DNA from: an uncultured Bacilli bacterium
Lineage (GTDB): Bacteria > Bacillota_I > Bacilli_A > RF39 > UBA660
Reading direction: 5' to 3'
NCBI GenBank assembly: GCA_944332705.1
Contig: CALVKM010000010.1
Span: 1 to 32,909 of the forward strand
DNA: 32,909 nucleotides
The notes under the pieces are model-generated. The model was not told the origin of the DNA. It worked only from the letters and a program-made list of their open reading frames with translations, and did no database searches. Of this stretch, positions 25,926 to 32,833 are shown piece after piece. The translations under genes and the position numbers were made by a program. Numbering within the stretch: the first letter of the stretch is position 1; each line of letters begins with the position of its first letter.

Positions 25926-25952
25926 TATTGTATGGCACCTATAAAAAAATGT
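25926..25952 (-). promoter_or_regulatory. Sigma-K-type promoter of the YjcZ-like operon
   Basis: Minus strand AC, 16 bases, CATACAATA: an exact match to the sigma-K consensus AC-N16/17-CATAnnnTA. The -10 also fits sigma-E (CATACAnT), but no sigma-E -35 is visible. The start site would lie about 28 bases before the 28-aa gene. No housekeeping promoter competes in this gap on this strand. Confidence 0.72.
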
Positions 25953-25977
25953 GAGTGCTTTTTTTCTAGGTATTAGC

Positions 25978-26006
25978 TTGTATTTAAGGTAAGTATTTGC
26001 TATAAT
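25978..26006 (+). promoter_or_regulatory. Sigma-A-type promoter of the PrsA-like gene
   Basis: TTGTAT, 17 bases, TATAAT with TGC extended -10, 20 bases before the start codon. It is divergent from the sigma-K-type promoter, with 25 bases between the two -35 elements. Confidence 0.8.
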
Positions 26007-26026
26007 AATTTGGTAAGGAGAGAGAT

Positions 26027-27061
26027 ATGAAGAAAAAAATAATTGGATTGTGTGCAATATTACTTGCAGTTAGTGGTTGTGGTAAAATACCAACCCTTGA
26101 CAATGGCGAAGAAGCGGTAATTACATTTGATAATGACCATATGATTAGTATTAACGAATTTTATAATACTTTAAAAGAAACATATGGCCTAGATACGATG
26201 TTTGTTTTAGCTGATACTTATATCCTAGAAACAGAATTTGATGATTACAAAGATACTGCTAGAGAAACTGCTGATTCAACAGTTGATTCTTATATTGAAA
26301 GTGCTGGTGGAGAAGATGAATTCTTAACATATTTAATGCAATATAACTATCAATCAATTGATGCTTATCGTGATTTAATGTATTTATCAATTTTGCAAAA
26401 TCATGCTATTGAAGAATATGCTAAACTGCAAATAACCGATGAAGAAATTGAAGAATATTATAATGATGTTGCTATTGGCGATATGGAAGTAAGTCATATT
26501 TTAATTACTCCAGATGTAGATGATGATGCAACTGATGATGAAACAGAAGAAGCTGAAGCAGAAACAGAAGCTACGGTTGAAGAAATAATTGCTCGTCTTG
26601 ATGAAGCAAAAGACAATGGTGAAGATATTGAAGAAGTATTTGCTGGTTTAGTTGAAGAATATTCGGAAGATGAATCTACTATTGATGATGGTGGAGCTTT
26701 AGGAAGAATCAACTATGGCACTCTAGGAGATAGATATGATGAACTTGTTAGTGCTGCCGCTGAACTTGAAGTTGGAGAGTATTCAACTGAAGTAATTACT
26801 ACTGAACTGGGATACCATGTAATACTTAAAACTAACGAATATGACAAAGAATCACTAGAAGATTTAAAAGATGAAATTATAGATACCCTAAGTGAAGATT
26901 ACATAACAGATAATTCATCAAGCATTGGGTTTTATGCTCTACAACACTATCGCAATGAATATGGCATGGATATAGTTGATGATGAAGTTGCCAAACAATA
27001 TTCAGAATATGTTCAAAATGCTGTCGCTGCAATCCAAAATGCAGAAACAAGTGAAGAATAA
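26027..27061 (+). CDS. PrsA-like lipoprotein foldase (parvulin peptidyl-prolyl isomerase)
   Basis: 344 aa. The N-terminus MKKKIIGLCAILLAVSGCG is a lipoprotein signal with lipobox VSGC, so the mature protein is tethered outside the membrane, where PrsA helps secreted proteins fold. A SurA/PrsA-like helical region follows, then the parvulin domain: 'MEVSHILIT', 'FAGLVEEYSED', 'DDGGALGRINYGTL', 'TELGYHVILKTNE'. An acidic run of some 20 residues (Asp/Glu/Thr/Ala, about residues 163-183) is inserted after the first parvulin strand. The helical C-terminus resembles PrsA. AAGGAG site 5 bases upstream, terminator downstream. The surface proteins coded nearby are plausible clients. Confidence 0.9.
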   Translation: MKKKIIGLCAILLAVSGCGKIPTLDNGEEAVITFDNDHMISINEFYNTLKETYGLDTMFVLADTYILETEFDDYKDTARETADSTVDSYIESAGGEDEFLTYLMQYNYQSIDAYRDLMYLSILQNHAIEEYAKLQITDEEIEEYYNDVAIGDMEVSHILITPDVDDDATDDETEEAEAETEATVEEIIARLDEAKDNGEDIEEVFAGLVEEYSEDESTIDDGGALGRINYGTLGDRYDELVSAAAELEVGEYSTEVITTELGYHVILKTNEYDKESLEDLKDEIIDTLSEDYITDNSSSIGFYALQHYRNEYGMDIVDDEVAKQYSEYVQNAVAAIQNAETSEE

Positions 27062-27062
27062 T

Positions 27063-27089
27063 AAAACACATCTTTATGATGTGTTTTTA
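27063..27089. terminator. Bidirectional terminator after the PrsA-like gene
   Basis: A 10-bp perfect stem (AAAACACATC / GATGTGTTTT) with a 5-base loop, between convergent genes and overlapping the stop of the pilin-like gene at 27087. Confidence 0.87.
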
Positions 27090-27521
27090 ATTTCGGCCAG
27101 CTCCAGCATCAGGTTTACAAGAATTATCATCATTTGGATTAAATATACATTCTGTACAATTTCCATAGTCTTCTTGAATATCTGCAATATTATCAATTAA
27201 ATCTAATAACATATTTAAAATTGTTGGTAATAAAAATATTATAACCGCAGCGATAAATCTTCTAACAAGAGTGCCAGCAGCTTCTTTTAAAGCTTTATCA
27301 TCACTAGATATAACTGCTTTAGCAAAATCGATTGAACCCATAACAATAAGTATTAAAGGAATTAATATTTTAGCAACATATAAAATATATCCCACTACTC
27401 TTAAAACTTTTAAAACATTTTCTTCCTGACAAGGATCAAAAGCTTCAACCGCTAAAGCACTAGGCATAAGCATAAAAAATGTTCCTAATAATAAAATTGT
27501 TATAAAAAATGATTTTTTCAT
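27087..27521 (-). CDS. VirB2/TrbC-like pilin-type small membrane protein
   Basis: 144 aa from ATG 27521 (GAGGT site before it; the frame extends 5 codons further but over that site). A cleavable signal peptide (MKKSFFITILLLG to SALA) is followed by 'FDPCQEENVLKVLRVVGYIL', two membrane helices and, between them, 'IDFAKAVISSDDKALKEAAG'. That polar loop with a following 'RRFIAAVIIFLLPTILN' helix is the pattern of the Gram-positive type IV secretion pilin-like family (VirB2/TrbC fold). The C-terminus is Cys-rich ('NCTECIFNPNDDNSC'). No other conjugation or secretion gene is nearby, so this is an orphan copy, common in gut Firmicutes. Function unproven. Confidence 0.78.
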   Translation of the reverse strand: MKKSFFITILLLGTFFMLMPSALAVEAFDPCQEENVLKVLRVVGYILYVAKILIPLILIVMGSIDFAKAVISSDDKALKEAAGTLVRRFIAAVIIFLLPTILNMLLDLIDNIADIQEDYGNCTECIFNPNDDNSCKPDAGAGRN

Positions 27522-27542
27522 AAATACCTCACTCACACTAAA

Positions 27543-27571
27543 ATTATACCATTATTTAATTATTTAGTAAA
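27543..27571 (-). promoter_or_regulatory. Promoter of the pilin-like gene
   Basis: Minus strand TTTACT, 17 bases, TATAAT, placed across the 3' end of recX, 21 bases before the ATG. It would allow separate expression from the ackA-recX genes. Confidence 0.6.
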
Positions 27572-28308
27572 TCATCTAAATTATAATCACTAAATCCCTT
27601 ACTATATAAATAACCTTTTAATTTATATTTTAGTTCTTCTTCACTATATTTATTTTGATATTTTCTTAAGAATTTATTTACTTCTTTTCTTATTATATCT
27701 GGATTATCCTTAAATTTATAACTATTTAATATATCTTGAAATAACTTTTCCGAATACCCCAAATTAATTAAATCAACTTTTATTTTTTGAATTAATAATC
27801 TTTTAGATAGATTGTGATTACTTTTTTCTTTTTTTTCGATTATTTTATTTATCTTATCTATCCAAACGTCATCACTAACATTTAATTTAATGTTTTTAAA
27901 GCCTAATTTCTCTAATTCATATATTATTTTATTAGGTCCTTTTAAAGTTAAATTAATTTGATCATTAATATAACTATTAATATACAATGAATCATTTAAA
28001 TATCCTTGTTGTTCTAATCTATTTATTACCTTATTAATAATATCTTTACTATAATTTAATTTTCTTAATTTATTTTCTATTTCCCTTTTAGTTCTAAGTT
28101 TGCTCTTAATGTAATTTATTGCTTTATAATAAGCACTTACTTCATTATTGAATTCATTTATTTCTTTAAATAATTTATTATCTATCTTTTTATTTGCTAA
28201 CAAATTATACTTAATTATTGTATCATCATAAAAATTTAGTGAAGTGTTATCACTAAATTCTATTTTATATAAATTATTAGATTTTTTACTCAATTTTACT
28301 ATTTCCAT
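27556..28308 (-). CDS. recX: Regulatory protein RecX
   Basis: RecA modulator, 250 aa, the long form typical of Bacilli. The three-helix RecX repeats are visible: 'AYYKAINYIKSKLRTKREIE' to 'NRLEQQGYLNDSLYINSYIN', then 'KGPNKIIYELEKLGF', then 'KVDLINLGYSEKLFQDIL', and a last repeat 'KYKLKGYLYSKGFSDYNLD'. The first ~55 residues form the beta-rich leader seen in the Bacillus type. It starts 1 base after the DHH gene stop, so they are co-transcribed. Confidence 0.9.
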   Translation of the reverse strand: MEIVKLSKKSNNLYKIEFSDNTSLNFYDDTIIKYNLLANKKIDNKLFKEINEFNNEVSAYYKAINYIKSKLRTKREIENKLRKLNYSKDIINKVINRLEQQGYLNDSLYINSYINDQINLTLKGPNKIIYELEKLGFKNIKLNVSDDVWIDKINKIIEKKEKSNHNLSKRLLIQKIKVDLINLGYSEKLFQDILNSYKFKDNPDIIRKEVNKFLRKYQNKYSEEELKYKLKGYLYSKGFSDYNLDDLLNN

Positions 28309-28309
28309 A

Positions 28310-29287
28310 TTAATTAGTTTCTTTCGTTATATAATCCTTACATGTTTCATCTAAATCTTTAGCTAACTTTTCCATAACTTTATAATCGGCATTTCGACAA
28401 CCTGATGCAAATTTATGACCTCCACCATTATATTTAGAAGCTACTTCATTAATAACTGGTCCTCTGCTCCTTATATTAGCTTTATATATACCATTTCGCT
28501 CATCATAAACAACAAACATCCAACAAATTAGTTCTTTTATAAAATAAAAATTATTTACTTGATTAGATACAATTGTAGGTTCTACTCCATATTTTTTTAA
28601 AATATCAGCATCAACAAATATATAACCAAATTTATTTTCACTAATTTCAATATTATTAACTAAATATGCTCTAAATTTTTCTTCAACTATACTTCTTTCA
28701 TACAAATTATCGTATAAAGGAATAAAATTTATTTTACTAGATTCTAATAAATTACATACTGTTTTAAATGTATCTAAACTCGTATTTTGGAGTAAAAACC
28801 GATCACTATCAAAAACCATACCAATATATAAATTTTCCGCAATCTTTTGATCCATTACAAGCTTTGTATCCATGATTAAATTAGCAATCATCTCACAAGT
28901 ACTACTTTTAGTATCATCGGTCCAATCAACATCACCAATAATATCTTCAGCTGGATGATGATCAATTTTCAAAATTGCTTGATATTCTAAATCTTCTACA
29001 CCATCAAGTCTGGCAAAATTAGGAACATCTAAAACAATTAATAAAGCATTACTAAGTTCACTTAAATTAACTTTATCTAAATTACCTAAATATTTAAACT
29101 TATGAACTCCTGCTCCAACTGCATAAACTTTCTTTTCTGGGTAGGTCAGTTTTATAGAGTCTCTCAAAGCTATTTGACTAGCTATAGCATCAGGGTCAGG
29201 AGAAATATGTCTAACTAAGACTATTTCATCATAATCTTTAATTATCTTTAATATTTTTTTGTATAATTCTTTAATTATACTCACCAC
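28310..29287 (-). CDS. DHH/DHHA1 phosphoesterase (NrnA-like nanoRNase / pAp phosphatase)
   Basis: 325 aa, usual NrnA size (313-320). DHH motifs in order: 'VLVRHISPDPDAIASQIAL' (I), 'LLIVLDVPNFARLDGV' (II), 'AILKIDHHPAEDIIGDVDW' (III, the DHH itself) and 'SSTCEMIANLI' (IV). The C-terminal DHHA1 substrate domain ends in 'YNGGGHKFASGCR'. Such enzymes degrade 2-5-mer RNA and 3'-phosphoadenosine 5'-phosphate; some members act on cyclic dinucleotides, so the precise substrate is not certain. The start is a GTG pair 3 bases after the ackA stop, without an independent promoter. Confidence 0.92.
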   Translation of the reverse strand: MVSIIKELYKKILKIIKDYDEIVLVRHISPDPDAIASQIALRDSIKLTYPEKKVYAVGAGVHKFKYLGNLDKVNLSELSNALLIVLDVPNFARLDGVEDLEYQAILKIDHHPAEDIIGDVDWTDDTKSSTCEMIANLIMDTKLVMDQKIAENLYIGMVFDSDRFLLQNTSLDTFKTVCNLLESSKINFIPLYDNLYERSIVEEKFRAYLVNNIEISENKFGYIFVDADILKKYGVEPTIVSNQVNNFYFIKELICWMFVVYDERNGIYKANIRSRGPVINEVASKYNGGGHKFASGCRNADYKVMEKLAKDLDETCKDYITKETN

Positions 29288-29290
29288 TTT

Positions 29291-30475
29291 CTATAATTGA
29301 CTTATGAAGTTCATTGTATCAATAGCAATCATTAATTCTTCATTGGTTGGTACAACATATACTGGAATTTTGGATTCATCTGTAGTAATACATCTAAATT
29401 CCCCACGGAAATCATTCTTAGATTCATCTAACTTTACTCCTAAAGAAGCAATTTTATCAAGAATCATCTTCCGCATAGTTTTACTATTTTCTCCAACACC
29501 TGCAGTTAGAGTTATAACATCAGCTCCACCAAGTAAATTATTGTACATTGCAATATAATTAGCAATCTTTCTTGCATACATTTCTTGAGCAAGTATTGCT
29601 CTTTCATTGCCTTCCTCTGCTGCCGCTTCAACATCTCTTGAATCACTACTTACACCACTTATACCAAGTAAACCACTATTTTTATTTAAATCATTAGTTA
29701 ACTCTGCAATGTTTTTTCCAGTCACACCTGCCATATACTCTAAAATACTTGGATCAACATCACCAGAACGTGTCCCCATCATAATACCTGCAAGAGGAGT
29801 AAATCCCATTGATGTATCAACAACTCTACCACTATCAATCGCAGTAATAGATCCGCCATTGCCAATATGACAAGATATAACTTTTAAATTATCATTATTT
29901 AAGTATTTTCTAATAGTCATATCAATGAAGCGATGGCTTGTTCCATGAAAACCATATTTACGAACTTGATATAATTCATACCATTCATAAGGAACTGGAT
30001 ATAAATATTCAGTATTAGCCATAGTTGTATGAAAAGCCGTATCAAATACTCCAACTTGAATGGTATTTGGCATAACCTTCATAAAGGCTTTAACTCCCAT
30101 TATATTTGCGGGATTATGTAGTGGTGCTAAGGAATTATATTTAGCAACTCTATCAAGTACTTCATCATTTAATACAACAGATTCACTAAATTCTTGACCA
30201 CCATGAACCAAACGATGACCTACACCTTCAATTTCATCAAGTGAGGCAATTATGTTTAAATCAACTAATTCACTCATTAATTTTTCAACTGCCACAGTAT
30301 GATCTTCCATAGGACAATCTTTTTTAATTTTTTCCCCATTATACTTAATTGTATAACTACTATCACTAAGTCCTATTTTTTCAAATAAACCACTTGCAAT
30401 AGTTTTTTCTTCTGGCATTTCCATTAAAGTAAATTTTAAGGAAGATGAACCAGCATTAACTGATAATATTTTCAT
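29291..30475 (-). CDS. ackA: Acetate kinase
   Basis: 394 aa, full length. It converts acetyl phosphate and ADP into acetate and ATP, the last step of fermentative energy gain with phosphotransacetylase (not in the window). Signatures: 'ILSVNAGSSSLKFTLMEMP' at the N-terminus, 'GHRLVHGG', 'VGVFDTAFHTTM', 'YGFHGTSHRFI', 'ISCHIGNGGSITAI', 'DTSMGFTPLAGIMMGTRSGD' and 'ITLTAGVGENS'. GGTGAGGTGG lies 7 bases before the ATG. It leads a tight minus-strand group with the DHH phosphoesterase and recX, and suggests a fermentative, probably anaerobic organism. Confidence 0.97.
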   Translation of the reverse strand: MKILSVNAGSSSLKFTLMEMPEEKTIASGLFEKIGLSDSSYTIKYNGEKIKKDCPMEDHTVAVEKLMSELVDLNIIASLDEIEGVGHRLVHGGQEFSESVVLNDEVLDRVAKYNSLAPLHNPANIMGVKAFMKVMPNTIQVGVFDTAFHTTMANTEYLYPVPYEWYELYQVRKYGFHGTSHRFIDMTIRKYLNNDNLKVISCHIGNGGSITAIDSGRVVDTSMGFTPLAGIMMGTRSGDVDPSILEYMAGVTGKNIAELTNDLNKNSGLLGISGVSSDSRDVEAAAEEGNERAILAQEMYARKIANYIAMYNNLLGGADVITLTAGVGENSKTMRKMILDKIASLGVKLDESKNDFRGEFRCITTDESKIPVYVVPTNEELMIAIDTMNFISQL

Positions 30476-30503
30476 TTTCTTTCCACCTCACCTAATATTA
30501 TAC

Positions 30504-30532
30504 AAAAAAAAAGAGAGCTTGGCTATCTTTTT
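30504..30532 (-). terminator. Intrinsic terminator after the 66-aa gene
   Basis: AGAGAGC / GCTaTCT, a 7-bp stem with one mismatch and a 3-base loop, followed on the minus strand by a long T-run. It overlaps the stop codon at 30523 and precedes ackA. Confidence 0.7.
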
Positions 30533-30723
30533 CCCGAATATTCCTTATTTTTTACAGAATTTTGATTAGTATGAGTAACATCATATTCTATATTTTTAAC
30601 TCTCTTCGCATTACTATCTAAATTATAACCATAAGGATTATTATATTCCATAAATAACTTCTCTAATCTATTATTACTAGTTACATCATACCCTTTATAA
30701 TAGTAGTTACTTCCATTAAACAT
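30523..30723 (-). CDS. Small orphan protein, 66 aa
   Basis: I do not recognise it. From ATG 30723, with GGTGAT just before it, the protein starts MFNGSNYYYKGYDV and is rich in Asn and Tyr, with no hydrophobic helix. It ends 'KNKEYSGKR' inside a terminator hairpin, which supports it as a transcribed unit. It lies between the candidate variable surface gene and ackA, transcribed in their direction. The Asn/Tyr-rich makeup resembles small spore-coat or surface proteins, but this is only composition. It could still be a chance frame. Confidence 0.5.
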   Translation of the reverse strand: MFNGSNYYYKGYDVTSNNRLEKLFMEYNNPYGYNLDSNAKRVKNIEYDVTHTNQNSVKNKEYSGKR

Positions 30724-30784
30724 ATCATCACCACTATTATTATGGTTAAATTAACTGTCTTTATTCTATATAAATCTGTAAACT

Positions 30785-30867
30785 TTACATAAGTTGACAA
30801 CTGTGTGACCTCCGGGCGGAGATGCCACCAGTGGAGGATTAAGGTTTACCACACTACCAAAGTAAAC
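30785..30867. other. Cluster of short inverted repeats at and after the 3' end of the variable-protein gene
   Basis: Within 83 bases: GTAAA-C-TTTAC (30786-30796 region), AGTT-GAC-AACT, CTCCG-GG-CGGAG (30810-30821) and CCAC-CA-GTGG (30825-30834), the last two nested inside CCTCC...GGAGG (30809-30837), plus GTTTAC...GTAAAC spanning the stop codon (30844-30867). Part of it is GC-rich in an AT-rich genome. Known DGR targets carry a small DNA hairpin just past the variable region that raises retrohoming efficiency. Confidence 0.6.
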
Positions 30868-32774
30868 GGATCACTTTCAGTTCCACTTCCACCATTATAT
30901 TCTACATTAGATTTTAGATAGAAGACAGGCCGGGCCGAATAGCCGTAGTGCGCGCTGCCGTTGTTGTACACACCGAACACATTGTAACTGTTCGACGAAT
31001 ACGGAGTAATAGTCCATTCGTAAAGTCCCATATATAACCAATTATTTGATGTTATTGAAGAACTGTTATAACCATTTAAATTTGTTATCCAAGCATCAGG
31101 ATATGCGGCATAACCATAATCACTTGGGTACATTAAGCCTATTTCATCAGTATATGTTGTTGGATTACTGTCAAATCCTGCGTTATTTCTCTCTCCATCA
31201 TAAAATGCTTTGGCTGTATTACTCAAAGAAGTCATTCCTCCAAGATGCCATGTTGTTGGTGCTATTAGATTTTGCCAAGTTGCACCTAAATAATTCCAAT
31301 AATTTGTATTTAAATTTATTGTATTAAATTCACTTGTTGTCCAGTTATTTGAGCCCACCCTACTTACACTAGTATCATCATTCCAACTATATATGGCAAT
31401 ATCAGATTGTGTCATGTTTCCTTTATAATATGATGATTCTCCCCACGCATCAACATAACTTCCACGATAATCTCTTCCATCTGTTCCAAGCATGGCACTT
31501 GTTGTATAATCGGCTTTGATTAATTTTACTTGTCCATTAAACACTCCTATAACACGATATAGATTTTCGTCTGGGCAAGGATTTTCAGTTGTACCAAAAC
31601 ACACATAATTATTTGGATTGGCTCCTGCATATCTATAAGATTTGTCTTTCGCATCTGGTAATGCTTGCTTTTCCATTGTTCCACTACCTACATCAATGGC
31701 TAAAAATGCATATGGACCAGAAATCACCGCATATCCACTGCATTGTTCTTGAACTACTAAAATTTGATTTTCATTATATACTTGTATTCCGCTTGTGGTT
31801 TGACATACTCCACTTTCACTATTCCACGATACTTCTTCAACTTCTCCCATTTCTACACCAACAGTTATCAATGATGCATCTATGTACATTTCTAAAGCAT
31901 AAAACACCTGTTGACAATCCTCTACACTAGTTGAAGGATCACCATCGGGAAATGCCAATACTGGATTTCCATTATACATACAATATTCATTTTCACCTAT
32001 TATTGTTCCATTATGATAATATAATCCATTTGATTCTTGATTTTCTTCATCATATAACTTTGCTATATTACATGCTAGTGTTCCTTCTTTACAAACCTTA
32101 TGATAATCGGTTGATTCTCTTGATAATATAACTTCTCCTTCTAATGTTTTACCTCCATTTTCTGCTTGATTAGTATCAAGATTTACAAATGTTACAGTAA
32201 ATGTCCATTCTTGAACTGTTTCATCAGTACTAGATGCTGATGTTATTTCATATAATGATGCTACATTATATAAACCACTTTTAGTGGTTATATCAAACCC
32301 TTTAACTTCACTTCCATCAGCATTTGTTACTTCAACATATTCTAATCCATCTACTTGAGTAACTACTTGATCTAATGGATCAGTAATAGTTAGTACTATT
32401 TCTGGTTTATTATCATCTGTTGTATAAATATAATTATTAGAATTTATTAAAAAATAAACATAATAATTATATGTGGCATTATTATCTGTTGAATTAGCTA
32501 AAAGTGTTGCACTACCTACTGCTGTATCAGATAAACCTCCACCTCCTTCAACTACATTAAATTGTGTTGGATTTAAACTTATATCTTTATCTACTTCAAA
32601 TCTTAAAATATCTACTGCATCACTTGTGACACTGGCATTTCCTCTTGCTTCATCTTGTAAACTTGCAATGATATATGCTAGTGACACCCCAACACATAAT
32701 ATTAACACAGCAATTATTGTTAATATAATTTTTTTGTTCTTATCCAATTTTTTGGTACCTATATTTTGTTCCAT
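30846..32774 (-). CDS. Membrane-anchored surface protein with C-terminal DUF6273/C-lectin-like domain; candidate DGR target
   Basis: 642 aa. A short basic cytoplasmic N-terminus is followed by one membrane helix ('KIILTIIAVLILCVGVSLAY'). Residues about 45-220 are a beta-rich, camelysin/TasA-like module ('DILRFEVDKDISLNPTQFNV'). A Cys-containing middle part (about 220-360) is unrecognised. From about 390, 'YVCFGTTENPCPDENLYRVI', 'GVFNGQVKLIKADY', 'SSYYKGNMTQ', 'EIGLMYPSDYGYA', 'WLYMGLYEWTITPYSS' and 'ARPVFYLKSNVEYNGGSG' form the DUF6273/FGE-like fold used by variable proteins of gut Firmicutes. The 31-residue stretch before RPVF has base composition unlike the rest and AAY-type codons, as if copied from a template repeat. 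Start ATG 32774 has a GAGGAAGTG site 11 bases away. Likely role: binding diverse ligands at the cell surface. Confidence 0.8.
   Translation of the reverse strand: MEQNIGTKKLDKNKKIILTIIAVLILCVGVSLAYIIASLQDEARGNASVTSDAVDILRFEVDKDISLNPTQFNVVEGGGGLSDTAVGSATLLANSTDNNATYNYYVYFLINSNNYIYTTDDNKPEIVLTITDPLDQVVTQVDGLEYVEVTNADGSEVKGFDITTKSGLYNVASLYEITSASSTDETVQEWTFTVTFVNLDTNQAENGGKTLEGEVILSRESTDYHKVCKEGTLACNIAKLYDEENQESNGLYYHNGTIIGENEYCMYNGNPVLAFPDGDPSTSVEDCQQVFYALEMYIDASLITVGVEMGEVEEVSWNSESGVCQTTSGIQVYNENQILVVQEQCSGYAVISGPYAFLAIDVGSGTMEKQALPDAKDKSYRYAGANPNNYVCFGTTENPCPDENLYRVIGVFNGQVKLIKADYTTSAMLGTDGRDYRGSYVDAWGESSYYKGNMTQSDIAIYSWNDDTSVSRVGSNNWTTSEFNTINLNTNYWNYLGATWQNLIAPTTWHLGGMTSLSNTAKAFYDGERNNAGFDSNPTTYTDEIGLMYPSDYGYAAYPDAWITNLNGYNSSSITSNNWLYMGLYEWTITPYSSNSYNVFGVYNNGSAHYGYSARPVFYLKSNVEYNGGSGTESDPFTLVVW
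30925..31017 (-). other. Candidate DGR variable region
   Basis: Coding-strand codons run ACT CCG TAT TCG TCG, then AAC AGT TAC AAT, and later GGC AGC GCG CAC TAC, ending CGG CCT GTC TTC. Bases 30921-30960 hold 28 G/C out of 40, against a strongly AT-rich gene. Many codons end in C or T and differ from AAC/AAT only where adenine would be replaced. The fixed end (ARPVFYL) marks the expected invariant homing side. Confidence 0.65.
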
Positions 32775-32833
32775 TTTTTTAATTCACTTCCTCATTTTAG
32801 AATATCACATACCCTATTTTTTCCCATTCTACC

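Noticed and set aside
25948-25960. GTGAGTGCTT as a second CIRCE half-site
   Set aside because: No inverted partner lies at 9-base spacing; the match is only one arm.
25806-26057. An 83-codon reading of the frame holding the 28-aa miniprotein
   Set aside because: The upstream part has no ribosome site, crosses two divergent promoters and is not family-like; the internal ATG at 25892 has an ideal site.
30497-30502. TATAAT before ackA as its promoter
   Set aside because: No -35 lies at 16-18 bases (TAGCCA only), and the hexamer overlaps the terminator T-run region; it may work, but I cannot support it.
31046-32131. Several plus-strand open frames opposite the variable surface gene
   Set aside because: They are His/Leu-rich shadows of the minus-strand gene without ribosome sites or recognisable domains.
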